From Hoeflea sp. BAL378 (GTDB taxonomy: Bacteria > Pseudomonadota > Alphaproteobacteria > Rhizobiales > Rhizobiaceae): DNA of 64,000 bases. How positions within the stretch are numbered: the first letter of the stretch is position 1; each line of letters starts with the position of its first letter. Below are positions 50,336 to 57,524 of the stretch, one piece after another. A program made the position numbers and the translations under genes. The stretch covers positions 1-64,000 of the forward strand of contig NZ_JRJG01000013.1 in NCBI RefSeq assembly GCF_000759435.1, read 5' to 3'. Below the pieces are notes generated by a model that made no database searches, had not been told where the DNA came from, and saw only the letters and a list, made by a program, of their open reading frames with translations.

Positions 50336-50404
50336 TCGGGGACAGTTTACTTTGGACACTGAATATCCCGTCGGGCGTGACAGCCGAAAGTAAACTGTCC
50401 CCGA
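50336..50404. repeat. Long-armed palindromic repeat, copy 1
   Basis: TCGGGGACAGTTTACTTT (50336-50353) is exactly inverted at 50387-50404 around a 33-base core. It fills the gap between azlD and the convergent aminopeptidase gene. The arms recur at 60224 and 60727. Such palindromes are often mobilised by REP-associated tyrosine transposases; none is in the window. Confidence 0.9.
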
Positions 50405-50417
50405 CCTCCCCGAACTT

Positions 50418-52253
50418 TTAAACCCCGATCTCCGCCGTCGCCGCCGTGAGCCAGTCAAGCGCCGGATCGCCCGCGAGCAGCGGCGAGAGCTCGGCGCGGA
50501 CGCGGGCGTGGTAGGCGTCGAGCCAGGCGATCTCGGTGGCGTCGAGCAGTTCCGGCAGGATCAGCCGGGTGTCGATCGGGCAGAGCGTCAGCGTCTCGAA
50601 GCCGAGCATGGCCGCGTCGCCGCCCTCGATGGCGCGCGGCGCGTGGACCGTGACCAGGTTCTCGATGCGGATGCCGAAGGCGCCGTCGCGGTAGTAGCCC
50701 GGCTCGTTGGAGAGGATCATGCCCGGCAGCAGCGCCTGCATGCCGCGCCGCGAGATCGATTGCGGGCCCTCGTGGACGGAGAGATAGCTGCCCACGCCAT
50801 GGCCTGTGCCGTGGGCGAAATCGGCGCCCGCCCGCCACAGCGCGATGCGGGCGAAGGCGTCGATGTCGACGCCGCGCGTGCCCTGCGGGAAGCGCAAGCA
50901 ACTGATGGCGATCATGCCCTTGAGGACCAGGGTGAAGAAGCGCTTCTGCTCGTGCGGAACATCGCCCACGGCCACCGTGCGGGTGATGTCGGTGGTGCCC
51001 GCCACATATTGCCCGCCCGAATCGATGAGCAGCATCTCGCCGGGCGCAACCTTGCGGTTGGTCAAGGTGTTGACCCGGTAATGCATGATCGCCGCATTGG
51101 GGCCGGCGCCCGAAATCGTGTCGAAGGACAAGGCCTTCAAGGGCATCTGCAGGCTCTCGCCGGTCTCGGCGCGGAGCTGCTCGAGCCGCGTGGCGGCGCC
51201 GATCTCGTCGACCGTGCCCGGCGCCTGGCCGTCGAGCCAGGCGAGGAACCGCACCATCGCCGCACCGTCCTGGACGTGCACCCTGGCGCTGGCGGCGATC
51301 TCGGCCGGGTTCTTGCAGGCGCGGGGCAGGCGGGCGGGGTCGGGGGCCTCGAGCACGGTGCCGCCGGCGCCCTCGATCAGCATCGGGATCGCGTGCGAGG
51401 CCACCGCCGGGTCGGCCATCACCGTGGCGCCGCTCCGGCCCAGGGCCGTGAGCGCCGCGTCGAATGCCGAGGGCGGGGCGAGATCGGCCAATTGCGTGAG
51501 ATAGGCCTCGGCCTCCATGCCGGTCTTGCGCTTGTCGATGAACAGCCGCGGCAGGCCTTCGGCCGGAACGATGGCGCGCGCCAGCGGATGCGGCGTCGAG
51601 GGCAGATCCTGGCCGCGGATGTTGAAGCTCCAGGCGACCGAGGAGGGATCGGCGAGGACCACCGCGTCGGCGCCGGCGTCGGCCGCCGTGCGGGCGATCG
51701 AAGCCAGCTTGTCGCGGGCGAGCACCCCGGCATAGTCGATAGGCTGGATGCTGACCGCGCCGAGCGGCGGTTCCGGCCGGTCGTCCCAGATGGCGTCGAC
51801 CGGGTTGGCGTCCAGAAACACGATCTCGCCGCCGAGCGACTTGAGCGCCGCCTCCAGCCGCCGAACCTCGGCTCCGGGCCAGGTCCAGGGATCGATGCCG
51901 AGCCGGAGCCCGGTGAGCTCGGAGGCCTCGAGAAAGGCCGAAAGCGGCGTGGAGATGAGATCCTGATAGGCAAAGACGGCCGGATCTGTCTGCGCCCGCA
52001 CCTGTGCCGCATAGCGCCCGTCGACGAAGATGTGCGCGGCCTTGTCCAGCACCAGCACCAGCCCCGCCGAGCCGGTGAAGCCGGTGAGCCAGGCCAGCCG
52101 TTCGGCGCAGGCGGGCACATATTCGCCCAGATACTCGTCCGAGCGCGGCACCGCGACGGCGTCGACGCCTTGGGCGGCGAAGCCCGCGCGCAGCCGCTTG
52201 AGCCGGCCGGCCGCCTGGTCGGGAGAGGAGAGCACTTCGAAATTCTGGAACAT
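50418..52253 (-). CDS. Aminopeptidase P family Xaa-Pro peptidase
   Basis: 611 residues, the three-domain form (two creatinase-like N-terminal domains and a pita-bread catalytic domain) seen in alphaproteobacteria and eukaryotes. The dimetal ligands are visible in LLIDSGGQY (Asp), GTTDITRT (Asp), HGTGHGVG (His), LSNEPGYY (Glu) and IRIENL (Glu). It would remove N-terminal residues before proline, in the cytosol. The start at 52253 (MFQNFEV) follows AGGAAG; upstream in-frame codons are Arg-rich and unlikely. Confidence 0.92.
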   Translation of the reverse strand: MFQNFEVLSSPDQAAGRLKRLRAGFAAQGVDAVAVPRSDEYLGEYVPACAERLAWLTGFTGSAGLVLVLDKAAHIFVDGRYAAQVRAQTDPAVFAYQDLISTPLSAFLEASELTGLRLGIDPWTWPGAEVRRLEAALKSLGGEIVFLDANPVDAIWDDRPEPPLGAVSIQPIDYAGVLARDKLASIARTAADAGADAVVLADPSSVAWSFNIRGQDLPSTPHPLARAIVPAEGLPRLFIDKRKTGMEAEAYLTQLADLAPPSAFDAALTALGRSGATVMADPAVASHAIPMLIEGAGGTVLEAPDPARLPRACKNPAEIAASARVHVQDGAAMVRFLAWLDGQAPGTVDEIGAATRLEQLRAETGESLQMPLKALSFDTISGAGPNAAIMHYRVNTLTNRKVAPGEMLLIDSGGQYVAGTTDITRTVAVGDVPHEQKRFFTLVLKGMIAISCLRFPQGTRGVDIDAFARIALWRAGADFAHGTGHGVGSYLSVHEGPQSISRRGMQALLPGMILSNEPGYYRDGAFGIRIENLVTVHAPRAIEGGDAAMLGFETLTLCPIDTRLILPELLDATEIAWLDAYHARVRAELSPLLAGDPALDWLTAATAEIGV

Positions 52254-52613
52254 GGACGGATCTTCCTGGCGGATGCGGCTGCGAGGGGACGATGCGCCGG
52301 ACCTTACAGGCTCGCGCCGCAAAGGGGAATCGCCACGGCGCGGCCGCGGCGAGGTTTTTCGCCACGGGATCCGGGTTCCCATCAGGGCCCCATGCTTCTG
52401 CCGCACGGCCGCCATTTTCGGCCCGTTGCCCAATTATCCACCGATGAGGCGCGTGGGTGGCAATGCCTATGCACAAAAACGCATCATGCCGTCAGAGTGC
52501 ATGCATTTCGTGCATAGCTGCACTGCAACATAAGCTCTCCACATCGGCGGCGAAATCCCTATGTTGGGTATGCAGGAGGACAGAGCAATCACTGACCCAA
52601 AGGGGATTATCAC
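52254..52613. other. 360-base divergent gap before the small DUF1127-like gene
   Basis: No supported gene. It shows a cluster of TGCA motifs including an inverted repeat AGTGCA (52496-52501) / TGCACT (52519-52524), and an AGGAGG at 52574-52579 with no start codon at a usable distance. No clear promoter hexamers. Confidence 0.5.
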
Positions 52614-52787
52614 ATGTCCGGTAACATCTTTCAGACCGCCTTCGACCGTCTCGTCAGCGCCCGCGAACGCCAGGTTCGCCGCTATGTGAACGGCGCGCTT
52701 CTCGGCATGGACGACGCCCAGCTCAAGGCGCTCGGCCGCACCCGCGAAGAACTGCAGCGCGAAGGCGCCCAGGCCTACTTCTTCTAG
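52614..52787 (+). CDS. 57-residue DUF1127-like protein
   Basis: A short gene read from the gap. It begins MSGNIFQTAFDRLVSARERQ, continues with VRRYVNGALLGMDDAQLKAL and ends EGAQAYFF. The amphipathic, Arg-rich N-terminal half followed by L-LGMDDAQLKALG fits the DUF1127/YjiS-like small proteins common in rhizobia, several of which act in RNA turnover or phosphate/carbon metabolism. AAAGGGG lies 9 bases before the ATG. A good terminator follows, so it is a separate transcript, probably well expressed. Confidence 0.8.
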   Translation: MSGNIFQTAFDRLVSARERQVRRYVNGALLGMDDAQLKALGRTREELQREGAQAYFF

Positions 52788-52834
52788 GCCTCGCCACCTC
52801 GGCAGGGCCGCCCCCGGCCCGCGACCCAATTCCG

Positions 52835-52860
52835 AACGGCTCCCTCGCGGGGGCCGTTTT
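52835..52860 (+). terminator. Terminator after the DUF1127-like gene
   Basis: AACGGCTCCC (52835-52844) pairs with GGGGGCCGTT (52849-52858), one G-T pair, around the loop TCGC; the stem ends in TTTT. It could also serve the convergent prmA. Confidence 0.75.
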
Positions 52861-52886
52861 GCGTTGCGGGCGGCGACTTTGCCCCC

Positions 52887-53774
52887 TCATTTCAGATGGA
52901 TCGTCACCCAGCCGTTGCGCCACAGCGTCTCGACGTGGCGCATGCGCTGGCCGTTGTAGGCGGCGAGCACCTGGCGGCGCTGGCTGGCGAGGATCCCCGA
53001 CAGGATCACCGAGCCGCCGGGCGCGAGATTGCGCCTGATGTCGGGCGCCATGCGCATCAGCGGACGGGCCAGGATGTTGGCGATGATCAGCCGGAAGGGT
53101 CCCTCGCGCGAAAATGCGGTCGAATGGAAGCCCGTGGCGGTGACGCAGGTGATCCGCGACGCGGCGTGGTTGCTGCGCACATTGTCCCGGGCGACGCGGA
53201 TGGCGACCGGGTCGATGTCGGTGGCGAGCACCTTGACCGGGCCGAGTTTCGCCGCGGCGATGGCGAGCACGCCGGAGCCGGTGCCGAGATCGAGCACCGG
53301 GTTCACGCCCCGCGGCCCCCCGGGGGCGGCGCGCATCACCTTGTCGATCATTTCCAGACACCCGGCCGTGGTGCCGTGATGGCCGGTGCCGAAGGCCTGG
53401 CCGGCCTCGAGCTCGATCGACAGGTCATGGGCGCGCACCGCGTCGCGGTCATGGGCGCCGTGGACCAGGAAGCGTCCGGCGCGGACGGGCTTGAGCCCCT
53501 CGAGCGACCTGGCGATCCAGTCGGTGTCGCCGAAGACCTCGATCTCGATCGCGGCGTCCGGGAACTCCTGCTTGAGGCAGCGCGCGATGCGCTCTTGAAG
53601 CGCCGGGTCCGGCTCGCCGGTGGCATAGACCGAGGCCTCCCAGATGCCTGCCGCCTCGTCGGTCTCCATGGTGGCAATCGGGACGCCGTCCTCCTCGAAC
53701 ACGGCCGAAAGCAGATCGAGGGCCCGGCCTGCGCCGGCTTCATCGGTGACGATGTAATAGCGGTGGTCGCTCAC
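52887..53774 (-). CDS. prmA: Ribosomal protein L11 methyltransferase
   Basis: 295 residues. PrmA trimethylates residues of ribosomal protein L11. The SAM loop VLDLGTGSGVLAIAAAKLG, GQAFGTGHHGTT and the NILARPL segment before the catalytic region are characteristic. Its start overlaps the stop of the upstream antiporter gene by 4 bases (ATGA), so expression is probably coupled although the functions are unrelated. Confidence 0.93.
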   Translation of the reverse strand: MSDHRYYIVTDEAGAGRALDLLSAVFEEDGVPIATMETDEAAGIWEASVYATGEPDPALQERIARCLKQEFPDAAIEIEVFGDTDWIARSLEGLKPVRAGRFLVHGAHDRDAVRAHDLSIELEAGQAFGTGHHGTTAGCLEMIDKVMRAAPGGPRGVNPVLDLGTGSGVLAIAAAKLGPVKVLATDIDPVAIRVARDNVRSNHAASRITCVTATGFHSTAFSREGPFRLIIANILARPLMRMAPDIRRNLAPGGSVILSGILASQRRQVLAAYNGQRMRHVETLWRNGWVTIHLK

Positions 53775-55678
53775 TGTGGTGTCTTTCCCTGGTCCGTGCC
53801 GCCTGCGGCGGCCAGCGGCTTCTGGTCCGGCGCGGTCTTCGCGGCGGGGGTGGATTCGGCCTTGCGGGCGGTCTTGCTGGCGGCCTCTGCGCGCGCCTCG
53901 TCCTTGGGGATGGCGAAACTCAGGATCCGGTCATTGGCCCCGGGCGTGTTCGAGGTGGTCGCGGCGAACACGATAGCGCCCGAGGGCTTGATCCACAACA
54001 GGATCAGCGCGCCCTCCGGCCGCGACGCCTCGTAGGCCGCCCAGCCATATTCGTCGGTGAGCCTTGTGAGCTGGAAGGTCCAGCCGTCGAGCAGCTTTTC
54101 GCGCAGGTCGTGAAAGCTCACCGGCTCCTTGGTCAGCGACCGCCCGCCCAGCGTGAAGTTCAGGGCCTGCCGCGCCTTCTCGTCGATGCGACCGATCTGG
54201 AAGACATGGCTGCGGCCCAGTTCCGGGCCGAAATCGGTGCAGACCAGCGCGTTGTAGGCGTCGTTGTCGCCGGCGGCGATGAGCGAGGAGAAGCTCTTGG
54301 GATCGATGGCGTGGTGGGCCGATTCCGACAGGACCTCGCCGAAATAGACCGGAATGCTGGCGAGCCGCGCCTCGGTCAGGTGGTTCCAGTTCTGGTCCGC
54401 CAGCATCACCGGAACCTCCGCCTCCTTGAGCTTGCGGGCGAGCGCGGTCGACCAGCGCGATCCGCCGACGATGAGGATGCCGGGCTTGGCCGCCTTCCTG
54501 AGCTTGAGGAACTTCGCCAGCGGCGCCAGCGTGAAGCCGTGCAGCACGATCGTGGTGACCACGACCGCGAAGGTGAAGGCCACCATCCGCCCGGCATCCG
54601 CCACCCCGACATCGGCGAGCAGCGTTCCGAACAGGCCGGAGACGGCGACGGCGACGACGCCGCGCGGCGCGATCCACGAGGTCAGGATCCGCTCCTGGAT
54701 GGTGAGGCCCGAGCGGACCGTCGCCAGCATCACCGCCACGGGGCGGATGACGAGGAGGAGGCCCGCGACGAACAGCGCGGCGCTGAGGTCGAGCGAGCGG
54801 ATGTCATCAAGGCTCAGCGACGCGGTCAGGATGATGAAGACGCCCGAGACCAAGAGCGTGGTGATGGTCTCCTTGAAACGGCGCATGTCGGTGAGCGAGG
54901 CGATGCGGCTGTTGGCGAGCACCAGCCCCATCACGGTCACGGTCAGCAAGCCCGCTTCCTCGAGCACCATGTTGGTCGCCGCATAGACCGCCACCACGGT
55001 GGCGAGCAGCACCGGCGCCTTGAGATATTCGGGCACGTGGCCGTTGACGAAGGACCAGACGATCAGCCGTGCCGCGGCCCAGCCGCCGCCGACGGCGAGC
55101 GCGAATCCGAAGACGATCAGCACCGCGAGATTGTCGGCCTGGTGCAGCCCGGCCTGGACCATGATGACCTCGAAGGCGAGGACGGCGAACAGGGCGCCGA
55201 TCGGGTCGTTGACGATGGCTTCCCAGCGCAGCAGCGAGGCGGGGCGGGCGTCGAGCTGGGCCTGGCGCAGCAGCGGGATGATCACCGTCGGCCCGGTCAC
55301 CACCAGGATCGCGCCCAGCACGATCGCGGTGGGCCAGCTCAGCCCGCCGATGTGATGGGCGGCGAGCGCCGCCATCGCCCAGGTGAGGGGACCGGCATAC
55401 ATGATGATGCGGCGGACCGCGGTGGAGGTCTCGCGGATTTCCCGCAGATTGAGCGTCAAGCCGCCCTCGAACAGGATGATCGCCACGGCGATCGACACCA
55501 TCGGCCGGTAGGCCGTGCCGAAATCGGCGGCCGGATCGAGAAAGCCGGTCGCCGGGCCTGCCACGAATCCCGCCGCCAGCAGCAGCACGATCGCCGGCAA
55601 CTGCAGTTTCCACGCCAGCCACTGCGCGCCGATGCCCGCGGCGCCGATCACGGCAAGCTTGAGAACGATGTCGTCCAT
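53771..55678 (-). CDS. CPA1-type cation/proton antiporter with C-terminal nucleotide-binding-like domain
   Basis: 635 residues. About twelve membrane helices (to about 395) with the CPA1 transport motif ND in EAIVNDPIGALF, then a TrkA-N-like cytosolic domain starting GILIVGGSRWSTALARKLKE, and a low-complexity Ala/Lys tail (about 590-635). It would exchange Na+ or K+ for H+ across the inner membrane, with the soluble domain acting as regulator. The canonical dinucleotide loop is altered (GGSRWSTALA), so ligand binding is uncertain. Start at 55678; prmA overlaps its end. Confidence 0.88.
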   Translation of the reverse strand: MDDIVLKLAVIGAAGIGAQWLAWKLQLPAIVLLLAAGFVAGPATGFLDPAADFGTAYRPMVSIAVAIILFEGGLTLNLREIRETSTAVRRIIMYAGPLTWAMAALAAHHIGGLSWPTAIVLGAILVVTGPTVIIPLLRQAQLDARPASLLRWEAIVNDPIGALFAVLAFEVIMVQAGLHQADNLAVLIVFGFALAVGGGWAAARLIVWSFVNGHVPEYLKAPVLLATVVAVYAATNMVLEEAGLLTVTVMGLVLANSRIASLTDMRRFKETITTLLVSGVFIILTASLSLDDIRSLDLSAALFVAGLLLVIRPVAVMLATVRSGLTIQERILTSWIAPRGVVAVAVSGLFGTLLADVGVADAGRMVAFTFAVVVTTIVLHGFTLAPLAKFLKLRKAAKPGILIVGGSRWSTALARKLKEAEVPVMLADQNWNHLTEARLASIPVYFGEVLSESAHHAIDPKSFSSLIAAGDNDAYNALVCTDFGPELGRSHVFQIGRIDEKARQALNFTLGGRSLTKEPVSFHDLREKLLDGWTFQLTRLTDEYGWAAYEASRPEGALILLWIKPSGAIVFAATTSNTPGANDRILSFAIPKDEARAEAASKTARKAESTPAAKTAPDQKPLAAAGGTDQGKTPQ

Positions 55679-55864
55679 GCCAGTCCCCTGTCGCGCGCGC
55701 CCTCGAGTGCCGCGCGCCTGAGCAAGCGCACGAAGATCGCCGGAGCCTTCTTAAAACACCTGCATGACTGCTGCCTCGGACCGGGTCCGGCGGCAGCGCT
55801 CATGCAGTCGGGCGGAAGTTGCCGCGCCTCAACACCCGCCCGGCGGGATGGTTCCCGGGGCGGG

Positions 55865-56458
55865 TCAGCCCTTGAGCAGGTTCTTGAGCTTGGTCACCGC
55901 GGTCTCGGGGTTCTCGCCCCAGGCGATGGTGCCCTTGAAGCGGCCCTGCTCGTCGAGCAGGAACACCGAGGCGGTGTGGTCCATGCTGTACTCGCCATCG
56001 ACCGTATCGGACGGCACCTTGCGGGCGTAGATGTTGAAGCCCTTGATCACCTCGGCGATCTTGGCCGGTTCGCCGGAGATGCCGACGATCCGGTCGCTGA
56101 CGCCCGAGACATAGGAGCCCAGCAGCTCCGGCGAATCGCGCTCGGGATCGACGGTGATGAAATAGGCGCCGATCTTGCCGCCCTCGGGATCGGCCTGCTT
56201 GAGCCAGCCGTCGAGCTCATAGAGCGTCGTCGGGCAGATCTCCGGGCAATGGGTGAAGCCGAAGAACAGCGCCGTCGGCCGGCCGCGGAAGGCGGCCTCG
56301 GTGATCGGGGCGCCCGTCTGGTCGACCAGCTCGAACGGCACCCCGTAGGGCTTCTCCGCCATCTGGCTGTCGCTCATCTGCCATTCATAGGTGAACCAGC
56401 CCAGCATCAGGGCCATGACCGCGATCAGGGCCCACAGGACGGTGCGGAAGATTTTCAT
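55865..56458 (-). CDS. SCO1/SenC-type copper chaperone
   Basis: 197 residues. One N-terminal membrane anchor (about 5-25), then a periplasmic thioredoxin fold. Copper ligands are visible: CPEIC (about 78-82) and the histidine in SMDHTAS, plus TVDPERDSPE. Such proteins deliver copper to the CuA centre of cytochrome c oxidase. The start at 56458 (MKIFRTV) follows CTGGAGA and places the anchor at the N terminus; an in-frame upstream ATG at 56500 is unlikely. A 57-residue membrane protein gene precedes it on the same strand. Confidence 0.92.
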   Translation of the reverse strand: MKIFRTVLWALIAVMALMLGWFTYEWQMSDSQMAEKPYGVPFELVDQTGAPITEAAFRGRPTALFFGFTHCPEICPTTLYELDGWLKQADPEGGKIGAYFITVDPERDSPELLGSYVSGVSDRIVGISGEPAKIAEVIKGFNIYARKVPSDTVDGEYSMDHTASVFLLDEQGRFKGTIAWGENPETAVTKLKNLLKG

Positions 56459-56533
56459 GTCAGTCTCCAGCTTGGCCGCGGGCGCGGCCGGTTCCGGCAA
56501 CGCAAGATCGGGCCGGGCAAGGGGGTTAAGGGA

Positions 56534-56707
56534 TCAGAGGCACCAGGCCAGGCCATTGGCGGCGAGACCGTAGAGCAGCGCCGGCCCGTTCGCCTGCCAG
56601 GCCGCGAAGGCGAGCCCCGTCAGCATCGCCGCGGCGATCAGGCCCACGGCGAGGGGGGCATGTCTGAGCAGGGCTGGCTGGCGGTCGGGCGCGTGTGCAC
56701 GGGTCAT
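56534..56707 (-). CDS. 57-residue hydrophobic protein upstream of the SCO1-type gene
   Basis: A short gene read from the gap on the minus strand. It begins MTRAHAPDRQPALLRHAP, then has a hydrophobic helix (about 18-37) and a second apolar stretch ending NGLAWCL. AGGG lies about 6 bases before the ATG at 56707, a little close. It is 75 bases upstream of the SCO1-type gene and in the same direction, so a link to cytochrome oxidase assembly is possible. No family recognised; a chance open frame cannot be excluded. Confidence 0.5.
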   Translation of the reverse strand: MTRAHAPDRQPALLRHAPLAVGLIAAAMLTGLAFAAWQANGPALLYGLAANGLAWCL

Positions 56708-56913
56708 GATCCCTATCTAGCGCGCGCCGCGCGGGATGCCAAGCGGCAAGCGTCGGCTGCGCCGGGCGGTTGCCGCGCTGCACAAATCCGGCGCACGGGC
56801 AGCGATCCAATCTTTCAATTGTCACCGTCAGGGTCCATATCCTTGTCATCAGCTTCCACGCGCGCCGGATCCTCCCTTTCCGCGTCGCGCCGATCCTCGC
56901 AAGGAGACCGTCC

Positions 56914-57414
56914 ATGTCCATCAGCACCCGCATCCTCACCGCGGCCTCGGCCGCCCTCGTGGCCCTTTCCAGCCTCGCCGCGCCGGCGATGGCCCAGCAG
57001 GTCGGCGAGGTCGGCGTCGACTGGCTCGGCAACGACATCCTGATCGACGCGGTCAGCGACCCCAAGGTCAAGGGCGTGACCTGCCATGTCGCCTATTTCG
57101 ACCGCGGCGTCATCGACCGGCTGCAGAAGGGCAACTGGTTCGAGGATCCCTCCAACGCCTCCATCGCCTGCCGGCAGACCGGTCCGATCAGCATCGGCGA
57201 CATCGATCTCGACGAGGACGGCGACGTGGTGTTCAAGGAATCGCGCTCGCTGATCTGGAAATCGCTGGTGGTGCACCGGATCTACGACAAGGCCAACGAC
57301 ACGCTGATCTATCTGGTCAATTCCCAGCAGGTGCAGGACGGCTCGGCCAAGATGGCGATCTCCACCGTGCCGCTGTTCGGCCAGGACGTCACCTGGGAGA
57401 AGGGCCGGCCGTAA
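56914..57414 (+). CDS. creA: CreA-family exported protein
   Basis: 166 residues. Signal peptide (1-28, AMA-Q), then a single domain with GEVGVDWLGNDILIDAVSDP, the paired cysteines C54 and C82, and GVTCHVAYFDRG, which are typical of CreA. The periplasmic function is unknown despite wide conservation. AAGGAG precedes the ATG by 9 bases. The P-type ATPase gene follows 110 bases downstream in the same direction. Confidence 0.9.
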   Translation: MSISTRILTAASAALVALSSLAAPAMAQQVGEVGVDWLGNDILIDAVSDPKVKGVTCHVAYFDRGVIDRLQKGNWFEDPSNASIACRQTGPISIGDIDLDEDGDVVFKESRSLIWKSLVVHRIYDKANDTLIYLVNSQQVQDGSAKMAISTVPLFGQDVTWEKGRP

Positions 57415-57524
57415 CCCCCGGCCGGCCGTCGCGGCCCTGGGAACGGCCCCGCCGGCCTGACGGCGGGCCGGGTCCGGGGCTCCAGCCGGCCGTGCTTGCG
57501 GGTCCCTAAGGTCCAGGAGTTGCC

